Below, piece after piece: positions 33,268-41,828 of a stretch of DNA of 64,000 bases (position 1 is the first letter of the stretch; each line of letters opens with the position of its first letter). The stretch comes from JBLHZY01 sp050633265. GTDB lineage: Bacteria; Pseudomonadota; Alphaproteobacteria; Rhodobacterales; Rhodobacteraceae. Location: the NCBI GenBank assembly GCA_050633265.1, contig JBOEGE010000005.1, positions 558,001 through 622,000 of the forward strand. Direction: 5' to 3'. The notes beneath the pieces were generated by a model. It saw only the letters and a list, made by a program, of their open reading frames with translations, ran no database searches and had not been told where the DNA came from. A program made the translations under genes and the position numbers.

Positions 33268-34185
33268 TTATTGAGGCCGAACGAAGCGGGCGCCGCCTGC
33301 GCGCATACGGGTTGCGCTGTTTGGCGTATTTGGCGAGATGCGTTTGATCCCTTGGGCCGAAGCGGTGGGGGGTGTTTGCGATTTGGGCGCATTGACAGAG
33401 ATGCGGCGCGCAGCGGTAGAGCGCATCGGAAAGACGCCAATACCCGCGCGCATCGCCCGTTTGAGCCCTTCAACCGGCATCTCGATATCCATGCCGAACA
33501 TCACTTCTTGGCCGTCTCGCGTTCCAATCCCCGAAACGACGGAGACAATCCGAGGCGAGCGCCCCTCCATCGTGAAAATCGGCGCCCCTGAAGAGCCGGG
33601 CACCACATCACAGCTGAAAAGTTTAACCCCCGCTTGGCCACCGACGACCGAGCAAGATCTTTGTTGTGAGGGGGCATCAAAGCGCCCTTGGCCATAGGAA
33701 ACCACGGCCACATTTTCACCAACGGCGACCGCGCGATCAGTTGCAAAGGGGTTGGCATGGGTTGAGACGATTGGCGACTCCAGCTGAAGAAGGGCAAGAT
33801 CGCGGCGGATGTTGATCGTGCTGAGTTTATTCGCGAAATCGTAGCCCGGCTCGATCACCGCATAGGCCACTTTGCGTTGGGCCACGGATTTGCCATCGCG
33901 CCAGCCTGCGCTGAAGGTGATGCTGCGCGGATCGTGGCGGGAATTATCAGATTTATCAAAGAGGCAATGGGCCGCCGTGAGCACCAAATCAGGCGCAATC
34001 AGAGCGCCAGAACAGCGCGCATTCGCCCCAATATCCAGCAGGCCAACGCCTTCCCAACCCCGGCTGCTGCCCCAGGTATCGAGCTTTTTCAGCGCCGTAT
34101 CTGCACCTTGCGCCGGAAGGGCCGCAAGCAAAAGGGCCGCAAGCCCTATGCGCAAGCCTTTGAGCCGTGCAGTGCGCGCAATCAT
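33268..34185 (-). CDS. secreted trypsin-like serine protease (S1 family), downstream copy
   Basis: A 305-residue precursor. A signal peptide at residues 1-27 (GLRIGLAALLLAALPAQGA) is followed by a chymotrypsin-fold domain with the full triad: His73 in LTAAHC, Asp129 in RRDLALL and Ser199 in GSSGAP. Cysteines at 58/74 and 178/192 should form disulfides. Unlike its neighbour it has a 50-residue C-terminal tail rich in Ser, Pro and Arg after the protease domain. The ATG overlaps the stop of the upstream protease gene by four bases. The pair arose by duplication and should act in the periplasm or outside; the target is unknown. Confidence 0.88.
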   Translation of the reverse strand: MIARTARLKGLRIGLAALLLAALPAQGADTALKKLDTWGSSRGWEGVGLLDIGANARCSGALIAPDLVLTAAHCLFDKSDNSRHDPRSITFSAGWRDGKSVAQRKVAYAVIEPGYDFANKLSTINIRRDLALLQLESPIVSTHANPFATDRAVAVGENVAVVSYGQGRFDAPSQQRSCSVVGGQAGVKLFSCDVVPGSSGAPIFTMEGRSPRIVSVVSGIGTRDGQEVMFGMDIEMPVEGLKRAMRAGIGVFPMRSTAARRISVNAPKSQTPPTASAQGIKRISPNTPNSATRMRAGGARFVRPQ

Positions 34186-35003
34186 GGGCGCAGGAATTTG
34201 GCGCCGCGGCGCGGGGTGCGGGCGTTTTCACCGATGCGGCGCGAAACGGGCGTTGCGTTAAACACGCCGTCCCCAGCCTTGGCCATCAGCGCTTTGAGTT
34301 CGGCCAGCGGTTCTTGCAATGACGTCCCGAGAGACACTTTGCGCTGGCCCATATCAGCCTTTGCAGAGATCACCGAGACGATTTGCGCTTGGCCATTGTG
34401 GATCATGAAAACAGGCGCGCCGGAGGAGCCGAAATCAACATCGCAGGTCATCACAAGGATGCCGGATTGGCGGGCCAAAACATGGCACAGCTCTTGCAAT
34501 GAAGGCGAATTGGCGCGGTCATGGGCATAGGACACAACCCCAACTTCATCGCCGCGGCGCGGGCTTGTTGATGTGGAAAACGGGATAACGGATGTGTTGT
34601 TCACCGGCTGATCAAGCTTAAGAAGCGCCAGATCATGGGCCACACGCATCACCCGATCATCATTGGTGAATTTGAACTCAGGGTGCGGAATGGCCGCCCG
34701 GACGCCGCGATAAGCTGAGGCCCGGCCATTGCGCCAACCAGCCAGAAATTCAATCTCGGAAGCATCATAGAGCCGCCCGGTATCCACATCAAACATGCAA
34801 TGCGCCGCCGTGAGCACTAGATCGGGCGCAATCAGCGCACCGGTGCAGAAGCTTTTGCCCGCCATATTAAGGCGCCCAACGGCCTCCCAGCCCTTGCTGT
34901 CATTCCCTGTCATCAGGATTTTAAGCCCTGAAGAGGCGCGTTCGGCCTGTGCTGGCCCCGTGTAAGCGATCAGCAGTGTAAGTATCAGTAGTAAAGCGCG
35001 CAT
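34182..35003 (-). CDS. secreted trypsin-like serine protease (S1 family), upstream copy
   Basis: A 273-residue precursor with a signal peptide at 1-20 (LLLILTLLIAYTGPAQA) and an S1 domain with His68 (LTAAHCMFD), Asp124 (HDLALLKL) and Ser194 (FGSSGAP). Shared blocks with the downstream paralogue include KGWEAVGRLN / RGWEGVGLLD and SGALIAPDLVLTAAHC / TGALIAPDLVLTAAHC. The two genes are coupled by an ATGA overlap and make a two-gene operon. The residue that sets the specificity pocket cannot be placed with certainty by eye. Confidence 0.88.
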   Translation of the reverse strand: MRALLLILTLLIAYTGPAQAERASSGLKILMTGNDSKGWEAVGRLNMAGKSFCTGALIAPDLVLTAAHCMFDVDTGRLYDASEIEFLAGWRNGRASAYRGVRAAIPHPEFKFTNDDRVMRVAHDLALLKLDQPVNNTSVIPFSTSTSPRRGDEVGVVSYAHDRANSPSLQELCHVLARQSGILVMTCDVDFGSSGAPVFMIHNGQAQIVSVISAKADMGQRKVSLGTSLQEPLAELKALMAKAGDGVFNATPVSRRIGENARTPRRGAKFLRP

Positions 35004-35069
35004 TGAGCCTGCCCTTGGATTATTTGTTAACCAATGGCTAATGGCGCCGTGGGGCAGGAATGTGGCCGA

Positions 35070-36362
35070 TTATGGCTGATTATGGGATAATTTCATTGGT
35101 TTGGGGCCGCCTGTCGCCCAATCAAGCAATTCTACCGTGTGAACCAGTGGCAATTTTGTGGCAGAGCCGATTTGCATCATGCAGCCGATATTGCCCGCCG
35201 CGATCACATCGGGCGCTTTTGCTTCAAGGTTGGCAACTTTGCGCGCCTTGAGCTCTGCGCTGATCTCAGGCTGCATCAAGTTATAGGTCCCCGCAGAGCC
35301 ACAGCACAGATGCGGATCGGCCGGCTCAACAACCCGATACCCCGCTTGGCGCAGCAGATCCTTGGGCGCATCCTTGATCTTTTGGCCGTGCTGTAATGAG
35401 CAGGCCGAGTGATAGGCAACCGTCAAATCACCGTTGCCCTTGGGCAGGCCAATGCGCGCAATCAGCTCGCTCACATCAACCGCAAGAGCCGAGACCCGCG
35501 CCGCATCCGCCGCCAAATCCCCATTGCGAAACATATGGCCATAGTCTTTCACGGTCGTCCCGCAGCCAGATGTATTGATCACGATAGCGTCCAAGCCATC
35601 GCCATCCAGCTCATCGCACCACGCCTTGATATTCGCGCCCGCCGATCCATGCGCCTCAGCCTCGCGGCCCATATGATGGGTTAGCGCGCCGCAACATCCC
35701 TGCCCGCGCGCGATCACAACCTCGCAGCCCAAGCGGCGCAAAAGCCGGATCGTCGCATCATTGATATCCGTATCGAGCGCCTTTTGCGCACAGCCCGTCA
35801 TCAAAGCCACGCGCATCTGGCGCACGCCAACAGGGGCAAAGCTTTGCGGATCATCATTGCGGCTGACGGGTGGGATTTGCTTTGGCGCCATTGCAATCAT
35901 CGCCCGCAACCGCGCATCTGGAATAAGCCGCGCGAAAGGCCGCGCCATCTTCGCCCCCAAAAGCGCAAATCGAAACCGCATCGGATAGGGCAACACTTTC
36001 GCCAAGACCCAGCGCAAAGCCCGATCGCTAAACGGGCGCTTATATGTCTTCTCTATATGTGCACGCGCGTGATCGACCAGATGCATATAATGAACGCCCG
36101 AAGGACAGGTCGTCATACAGGCGAGGCAACTCAGGCAGCGATCCACATGTTTAACGGTCTTTTCATCCGCGTCGCGCCCGCTCTCAAGCATCTCCTTGAT
36201 CAGATAAATCCGCCCGCGCGGGCTGTCGAGCTCGTCACCAAGCACTTGATAAGTTGGGCAGGTCGCCGTGCAAAATCCGCAATGCACACAAGAGCGCAAG
36301 ATTTCATTGGCCCGCTGGATTGCGGGTTCGCGCAGCTGCTCGGGGGAAAAATTCGTCTGCAT
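35070..36362 (-). CDS. glcF: glycolate oxidase iron-sulfur subunit
   Basis: A 430-residue protein with two [4Fe-4S] ferredoxin-type motifs, Cys25-28-31-35 (CVHCGFCTATCP) and Cys76-79-82-86 (CLSCLACMTTCP), and two CCG domains (CCGALTHHMG in the middle; HSACSLQHGQ and CCGSAGTYNLM near the end). It passes electrons from the GlcD/GlcE flavin subunits to the respiratory chain at the membrane. It is the third gene of a glcD-glcE-glcF operon; the gap to glcE is three bases. Confidence 0.95.
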   Translation of the reverse strand: MQTNFSPEQLREPAIQRANEILRSCVHCGFCTATCPTYQVLGDELDSPRGRIYLIKEMLESGRDADEKTVKHVDRCLSCLACMTTCPSGVHYMHLVDHARAHIEKTYKRPFSDRALRWVLAKVLPYPMRFRFALLGAKMARPFARLIPDARLRAMIAMAPKQIPPVSRNDDPQSFAPVGVRQMRVALMTGCAQKALDTDINDATIRLLRRLGCEVVIARGQGCCGALTHHMGREAEAHGSAGANIKAWCDELDGDGLDAIVINTSGCGTTVKDYGHMFRNGDLAADAARVSALAVDVSELIARIGLPKGNGDLTVAYHSACSLQHGQKIKDAPKDLLRQAGYRVVEPADPHLCCGSAGTYNLMQPEISAELKARKVANLEAKAPDVIAAGNIGCMMQIGSATKLPLVHTVELLDWATGGPKPMKLSHNQP

Positions 36363-36365
36363 GTG

Positions 36366-37460
36366 CTAGCCCATCAATCCTGAATTCAAAATGCCGCGCG
36401 GATCAAACCGCGCCCGCAAGCCCGCCATAAGCGCAGCATTGCCCGTGGCCTCCGGGTGAAACGCCCCAAGCCGCGCAATTGTCGGCTCATCTGCCCGCAT
36501 CAATGTCGCATGGCCCGCAATCGGCCCCAGATCGCGGCGCAAATCTCGCCCCGCATCAACCAAGGCCCAGATCAGCCCACCACCCCAATCACAAATCGCA
36601 CGCGTGGCATCTATCCGCGCCAAAACCTCCGCCGCCGCCGAGGGCGCCACAGAAATCCGCCAAACATCCCCCGCCAAACCGCCAAACTCTCGAACATCGC
36701 GGATCGCCGCCCAATCAGCCCCCTCATCAAGCGCAAATTCCCCAAACCCGGCCAAATGCGCCGCCAGTTCTTTGGCCCGATACGCAACAGATGCCTCAAA
36801 CCCTTCAAGCCGAAGCATCAAAGCCCCGCCGACAATATGCGCCGCCCCGCTCACATCATAAGGCGATCCAAGCGCGCCGCTCATCGCCTCAATCGCCCGT
36901 CCGGCATCCAAGCCGTCAAGGCGCAACGTCACGCTCACCTCCGGCATCGGCAAAACCTTCAACGAGACCTCACTCAATACCCCAAGCGTCCCATGCGCCC
37001 CGCTCATCAAACGCGCCAAATCATAGCCCGTGACATTCTTCATCACCCGCCCGCCGTTTTTGATCACAGCCCCCTGCCCATCAACAAACCGCGCGCCCAA
37101 AAGAAAATCCCGACAGGCCCCAACCGCAACCCGCCGCGGCCCCGAAGCATTCGCCGCAACCATCCCGCCAATCGTCGCCCCGCCCTTGCGCCCTAAAAGC
37201 GCGCGCATATCACCCGGCTCAAAGGCCAATCGCTGCCGCTCAACCGCCAATGCCGCCTCTACATCCGCCAATGGCGTTCCGGCCTTTGCAACCAATGTCA
37301 AAGCCCCCGGCTCATAAAGCGTTATCCCGGCCAAACCGCCCATCTCTAGCACCGCGCCAGTCACAGCCCCTATCGCCCGCGTTCCGCCGCCAACAATCCG
37401 CAAAGGCCCATCCGCCTCGCGAACCATCCCCGCCAATTCCGCCTCATTCATGGGCCGCAT
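36366..37460 (-). CDS. glcE: glycolate oxidase FAD-binding subunit
   Basis: A 364-residue FAD-binding protein of the PCMH type. The FAD region shows LRIVGGGTRAIG near residue 20, GALTLVAKAGTPLADVEAAL, GGTVAANASGPRR-like GGMVAANASGPRR, and VMKNVTGYDLARLM. The ATG at 37460 (MRPMNEAELAGMV) was preferred because it gives the usual N terminus; the frame is open 93 bases further, overlapping glcD, and a GTG one codon earlier is possible, since no strong ribosome site marks the start. Works with GlcD and GlcF to oxidise glycolate to glyoxylate. Confidence 0.9.
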   Translation of the reverse strand: MRPMNEAELAGMVREADGPLRIVGGGTRAIGAVTGAVLEMGGLAGITLYEPGALTLVAKAGTPLADVEAALAVERQRLAFEPGDMRALLGRKGGATIGGMVAANASGPRRVAVGACRDFLLGARFVDGQGAVIKNGGRVMKNVTGYDLARLMSGAHGTLGVLSEVSLKVLPMPEVSVTLRLDGLDAGRAIEAMSGALGSPYDVSGAAHIVGGALMLRLEGFEASVAYRAKELAAHLAGFGEFALDEGADWAAIRDVREFGGLAGDVWRISVAPSAAAEVLARIDATRAICDWGGGLIWALVDAGRDLRRDLGPIAGHATLMRADEPTIARLGAFHPEATGNAALMAGLRARFDPRGILNSGLMG

Positions 37461-37518
37461 CACACAAGCCCCAACTTTTTCTTGGTCAAAATACTCATCC
37501 AAAACGCTCGCCCCATGA

Positions 37519-38955
37519 TCAGCCCTCCCCACGGCGCGATGCCGATGCCGCAAGCGGAAAAACCTTGGCGCCGTTCAAAAGCCACTTGGGATCAAACACA
37601 TCCTTCACAGCCATCTGCGCCTCCAAATCTATGGGATCAAACTGCGCCACCATCAAATCGCGTTTCTCAATCCCAACCCCGTGCTCGCCGGTCAAACAGC
37701 CACCAACCTCAACACAAAGCCGCAAAATATCTGCCCCCATCGCCTCGCAGCGCTCCAAATCCCCGGGCTTATTGGCATCAAACAGGATCAGCGGATGCAT
37801 ATTCCCGTCGCCTGCATGAAACACATTGCCAACCCCAAGCCCGTACTCTTCCGAAAGCTCGCCAATCCGCTTCAAAACCTGTGGCAAAGCCGAAACAGGG
37901 ATCGTCCCATCAAGACACATATAATCGTTGATCTGCCCCATCGCGCCAAAGGCCGACTTGCGCCCAAGCCATATCCGCGCAGATTCCTCGGCCGATTTGC
38001 TCTCGCGAACCTCAACCGGATCATGCGCCCGTGCAATCTCAACAATCCGCGCCAGTTGATCATCAATCTCGCCGCTTGAGCCCTCAACCTCAATGATCAA
38101 CAAGGCCTCACAATCAGGATAGCCCGCGCCGGCAAAGGCCTCGGTCGCGCGGATGCAGGGCCGGTCCATAAACTCAATCGCAACCGGCAATATCCCCGAA
38201 CGGATAATATCGCTCACGCAAGCCCCCGCGACCTCATTGCTATCAAACCCAATCAAAACGGGGCGCGCGCCCTCGGGCTTGTGCAAAATCCGCAAGGTCG
38301 CTTCTGTTACAATCCCAAGCTGCCCCTCTGAGCCGCAAACAACCGCCAAAAGATCAAGCCCGCCCGCATCCAAATACGGCCCGCCAATCTCGATCACCTC
38401 GCCATCCGCCAAAACCATCGTCACGCCCAGCAGATTATTGGTCGTCACCCCGTATTTCAGGCAATGCGCCCCGCCCGAATTCATCGCGATATTGCCCGCA
38501 ATGGCGCAAGCCAATTGGCTGGAGGGATCAGGTGCATAGAAAAATCCGTCCGCCTCAACCGCCCCCGTCACGCTCAAATTGGTCCGCCCCGTCTGAACGC
38601 GTATATATCGATCCGGATAATTCGTCTCGATCACGCCATTCATCCGCGCAACCCCAATCACAACCGCATCCGCTGTTGGCAAAGCGCCGCCCGCAAGCGA
38701 TGTCCCCGCCCCGCGCGGCACAACGGGAATGCCCTCAGCATGACAAATCCGCATGATCGCAGAGACTTCCTCAGTGCTGCGCGGCAAAACAACCGCCAAT
38801 GGCGGGCAGCGATAGGCCGTCAACGCATCACATTCATAAGCGCGCAGCTCCGTCTCATCCCAGATCACCCCGCCCTCCGGCAATGCCGCGCGCAATAGCC
38901 CAACAATCTGCGCCTTGCGATCCAAAATCATCCGAGAGGGGCGCGGCATTTCCAT
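37519..38955 (-). CDS. glcD: glycolate oxidase subunit GlcD (FAD-linked)
   Basis: A 478-residue FAD-linked oxidase: PCMH FAD domain (VPRGAGTSLAGGALP, TGRTNLSVTGAVEADGFFYA, AMNSGGAHCLKYGVTTNN) and C-terminal oxidase domain with GVGNVFHAGDGNMHP and GEHGVGIEKRDLM, which hold the substrate and flavin contacts. The ATG at 38955 has GGAG upstream; a run-on frame to 39042 has none. It is the catalytic subunit that turns glycolate into glyoxylate during phosphoglycolate salvage or growth on glycolate. The promoter carries a 23-base inverted repeat that is a good operator candidate for a GlcC/LldR-type GntR regulator. Confidence 0.95.
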   Translation of the reverse strand: MEMPRPSRMILDRKAQIVGLLRAALPEGGVIWDETELRAYECDALTAYRCPPLAVVLPRSTEEVSAIMRICHAEGIPVVPRGAGTSLAGGALPTADAVVIGVARMNGVIETNYPDRYIRVQTGRTNLSVTGAVEADGFFYAPDPSSQLACAIAGNIAMNSGGAHCLKYGVTTNNLLGVTMVLADGEVIEIGGPYLDAGGLDLLAVVCGSEGQLGIVTEATLRILHKPEGARPVLIGFDSNEVAGACVSDIIRSGILPVAIEFMDRPCIRATEAFAGAGYPDCEALLIIEVEGSSGEIDDQLARIVEIARAHDPVEVRESKSAEESARIWLGRKSAFGAMGQINDYMCLDGTIPVSALPQVLKRIGELSEEYGLGVGNVFHAGDGNMHPLILFDANKPGDLERCEAMGADILRLCVEVGGCLTGEHGVGIEKRDLMVAQFDPIDLEAQMAVKDVFDPKWLLNGAKVFPLAASASRRGEG

Positions 38956-38975
38956 GGGACTCTCCAAAATCAATA

Positions 38976-38998
38976 ATTGGTAAAATCTTATTACCAAT
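38976..38998. promoter_or_regulatory. inverted repeat ATTGGTAA-N7-TTACCAAT, putative operator of glcDEF
   Basis: Perfect 8-base arms around a 7-base spacer, 20 bases upstream of the glcD start and also upstream of the divergent DUF599 gene. TTGGT/ACCAA half-sites are typical of the PdhR/LldR/GlcC branch of GntR regulators. A dyad with the same GGTNA-N7-TNACC layout lies before the GntR gene at 63199. Confidence 0.7.
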
Positions 38999-39042
38999 AA
39001 AGCCCTATGGCAAGTCTCCCCAGCGCCAGCTATTCTGCGCAA

Positions 39043-39750
39043 ATGGACTTTCTAAACCGCTTTCACTTTTTCACCCTTTTTGACGGTGCGGCTGTTGTGG
39101 CGCTCGTGCTCGCGTGGCTTCTCATCGGGCTGAGAATTGAAAATCCGCGCACAACTTCCCCCTCTGTCTCCATCCTGATGGCCGAGTATCGCCGTGAATG
39201 GATGCGCCAAATGATCACGCGCCAACCGCGGATTTTTGATGCCACAATCCTTGATACGCTGCGCCAAGGAACGGCGTTTTTCGCCTCGGCCTGCCTGCTC
39301 GCCATCGGTGGCGGGCTTGCCCTGATCGGCAATACCGAACGCCTGCTTGGCGTGGCGCAAGACCTCTCCCTTGATACTGCCCCGGCTGTGATCTGGGAGG
39401 TCAAAATCCTCGCCGTATTGGTTTTCGTGACCAACGCTTTGCTGAAATTCATCTGGTCTCACCGCCTGTTTGGCTATTGCGCCGTAGTGATGGCGGCCAC
39501 GCCAAATGATCCAAAAGACCCGATCGCAATGCACCGCGCAGATCAAGCAGGCGAGATCAATATCGCCGCTGCGCGCGCCTTTACCCGCGGCCTGCGGGCG
39601 ATGTATTTTGCGCTTGGAACATTGGCGTGGTTGCTTGGGCCAATCCCGCTGATGCTGGCCACAGCGCTAACGGTTTTTGTTCTCTGGCGGCGCGAATTTA
39701 ACTCAACCTCACACGCCACATTGCTACGCAAACCCAAAACCGAAGCCTAG
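39043..39750 (+). CDS. DUF599-family membrane protein
   Basis: A 235-residue integral membrane protein with four hydrophobic segments (FFTLFDGAAVVALVLAWLLI; ASACLLAIGGGLALI; VKILAVLVFVTNALLKFIW; LGTLAWLLGPIPLMLATALT) and the family's conserved cytoplasmic stretch REWMRQMITRQPRIFDATI. The start at 39043 gives the usual N terminus; an ATG at 39007 in the same frame is an alternative, and neither has a strong ribosome site. Function of DUF599 is unknown. The stop overlaps the convergent gene by four bases. Confidence 0.82.
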   Translation: MDFLNRFHFFTLFDGAAVVALVLAWLLIGLRIENPRTTSPSVSILMAEYRREWMRQMITRQPRIFDATILDTLRQGTAFFASACLLAIGGGLALIGNTERLLGVAQDLSLDTAPAVIWEVKILAVLVFVTNALLKFIWSHRLFGYCAVVMAATPNDPKDPIAMHRADQAGEINIAAARAFTRGLRAMYFALGTLAWLLGPIPLMLATALTVFVLWRREFNSTSHATLLRKPKTEA

Positions 39751-41828
39751 CGCCGCCCCTCCCGCAGCCATGCACCAAGGCTCAAAAGCCCCGCCAACGC
39801 GAGCCAAAGCCAAGCCGGCAAAAGCGGGAAAATCCGAATATCTTCCGTGAGATAGGCCGCGCGCGGCGTGATCCCGATCCAGCCGCGCCCCGCCGCTGGC
39901 CGCCCCTCACGCACCTGGCGAATATCAAGCAAACCATCCTCAATGCGCCGAATGCCGCCATCGCGCCGATCGACCAATTCCGCAAGCTTATCGCCCGTCG
40001 CTATCGTCTCTTCAAACTCGCGCGGCGATGAAGGCCCAAGCGCAATAACCGTCTCGCGCGTGCCCGAGCGCAGGCGATAAAGCCCCGTTTCCAACCCCTC
40101 AAAATCCGCCTCAAACCGGCCCGGTGAAACCTCGGTCAGCGCAAGGGTCTCTACGCTGCCATCTGGCCCCTCTATCTCAACGTCCCCGGCACTTAGCGCA
40201 AGCGAGCGGCGCAGAATCTTCATCCGCAAACCCTCAGCAGAAACGCTAAGCGCCTCCTCCTCAAGCTCGGGCTCTTTCATCATCCAATGGGCCAAACGGC
40301 GCAGCAATTCGAGCTGCGGCCCGCCGCCCTCAAACCCGCGGCTCCAAAGCCATGCATGATCCGATCCAAGCAAGGCAATCCGCCCCTCGCCAACACGATC
40401 CAAGACCAAAAGCGGCGCCGCATCGCGCCCACCAGACATCACAGTTTGCCCGCCCGTTTCGGCAAGCTCAATGCGGCGCATCCAACGGCCCCATTGCGGC
40501 CCCTCGCCCGGCTGATCCGCACCCATTTCGGGCACATATGCATCCAAACCTTCAGTCACCGGATGGCGCGCGCCAAGATCGGTAATCTGCGGGCGAAACC
40601 CCTCATCAATCACACGGCCCGTGGGCGCAGCGGGCAAAATATCCCCCAAAGCCGAGCGATAGAGGCTATCGGCAGAGGCAAAATCAGGGCCAGCGGCCAG
40701 CAAAACCGCCCCGCCCCGCTCGACATATTCACGCACATTATCGAGGTAGATCCCCGGCAAAATTCCGCGCCGCTTGTAGCGATCAAAAATGATCAAATCA
40801 AACTCGTCGATCTTCTCCATAAACAGCTCGCGCGTTGGAAAAGCGATCAAGGAAAGCTCAGAGACAGGCACACCGTCTTGCTTGTCCGGCGGGCGCAGGA
40901 TGGTGAAATGCACCAGATCAACAGAACTGTCTGATTTCAATAGGTTGCGCCATGTGCGCTCGCCGGGATGTGGCTCTCCCGAGACCAGCAAAACACGCAA
41001 ACGATCCCGAACCCCATTGATCTGAACCACAGCCGAATTGTTGCGATCTGTCAGCTCGCCCGGCGCGTCTGAAAGGCTGAACTGAAGCACGTTCATCCCC
41101 CCATGCGGCAAGGTCACGGGAAGCTCCAAATCCTCGCCCACGGGCACTGCATATATCGCCTCTGGCCCGCCATCTATCGCAATGCTCAGCTCGGCCAGCG
41201 CACCAATATCACCCGGAACCGCGCCCTGATCTTCAACCCTCAGCGTCAGCATCACCGGCTCGCCCAGAATGGCAAAAGCAGGCGCGTTTTTCACAATCAA
41301 GCGACGATCCCAATCGCTCGAATGCCCGGTGAGCAAAACATGCAGCGGTGCAGGCAAGTCCGGCGCGGCCTCGATATCATGAAGCTGCCCATCGCTGAGC
41401 AAAATAGCCCCAGCAATGCGCGCGCGCGGCTCTTCAGCCATCGCGGCGGCCAAAGCCTGCATCCCCAAAGAACCTGCATTATCCGGCGCATCGCCCATGC
41501 GAATGATCCGCAATTCCGTATCCGCGAGCTGGGCGATCTCGGCCTCAACCGAAGCAATCGCGCGCGCAGTCTGCGCCCCGCGATCCGAAAGCCCTTGAGA
41601 GGCGCTTTCATCCACCACGAGCAAAACAATATCGCTCAAATTTGCGCGCTCTTCGGATTGGATCGAAGGATTGGCCAAAGCCGCCAGTAACACGGCACTC
41701 GCCAGACCGCGCAGCCACCAGCCCGAAAGCCCGCGCCAAAGAGCGGCCCCAAGCATCAAAGCGGCCAAAATCGCCGCTCCAATCAGCAGCGGCCAAGCAA
41801 CGAGAGGATCAAAAATCACACCATTCAT
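39747..41828 (-). CDS. large membrane-anchored protein, last gene of the MoxR operon
   Basis: A 693-residue protein with two N-terminal helices (about 11-30 and 40-53), a VWA-like strand with a DESAS metal-site motif at residues 73-77, a second alpha/beta part in the middle (DNVREYVERGGAVLLAAGPD, resembling a class I amidotransferase fold without its catalytic triad), beta-rich stretches, and a final helix (PAWLWLALAGLLSLGAWL). The ATG at 41828 overlaps the stop of the DUF4159 gene (ATGA). It matches the large unnamed protein that ends MoxR-DUF58-DUF4159 operons in Rhodobacterales. Most of the chain should lie in the periplasm; role unknown, perhaps a MoxR-linked envelope chaperone. Confidence 0.8.
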   Translation of the reverse strand: MNGVIFDPLVAWPLLIGAAILAALMLGAALWRGLSGWWLRGLASAVLLAALANPSIQSEERANLSDIVLLVVDESASQGLSDRGAQTARAIASVEAEIAQLADTELRIIRMGDAPDNAGSLGMQALAAAMAEEPRARIAGAILLSDGQLHDIEAAPDLPAPLHVLLTGHSSDWDRRLIVKNAPAFAILGEPVMLTLRVEDQGAVPGDIGALAELSIAIDGGPEAIYAVPVGEDLELPVTLPHGGMNVLQFSLSDAPGELTDRNNSAVVQINGVRDRLRVLLVSGEPHPGERTWRNLLKSDSSVDLVHFTILRPPDKQDGVPVSELSLIAFPTRELFMEKIDEFDLIIFDRYKRRGILPGIYLDNVREYVERGGAVLLAAGPDFASADSLYRSALGDILPAAPTGRVIDEGFRPQITDLGARHPVTEGLDAYVPEMGADQPGEGPQWGRWMRRIELAETGGQTVMSGGRDAAPLLVLDRVGEGRIALLGSDHAWLWSRGFEGGGPQLELLRRLAHWMMKEPELEEEALSVSAEGLRMKILRRSLALSAGDVEIEGPDGSVETLALTEVSPGRFEADFEGLETGLYRLRSGTRETVIALGPSSPREFEETIATGDKLAELVDRRDGGIRRIEDGLLDIRQVREGRPAAGRGWIGITPRAAYLTEDIRIFPLLPAWLWLALAGLLSLGAWLREGRR

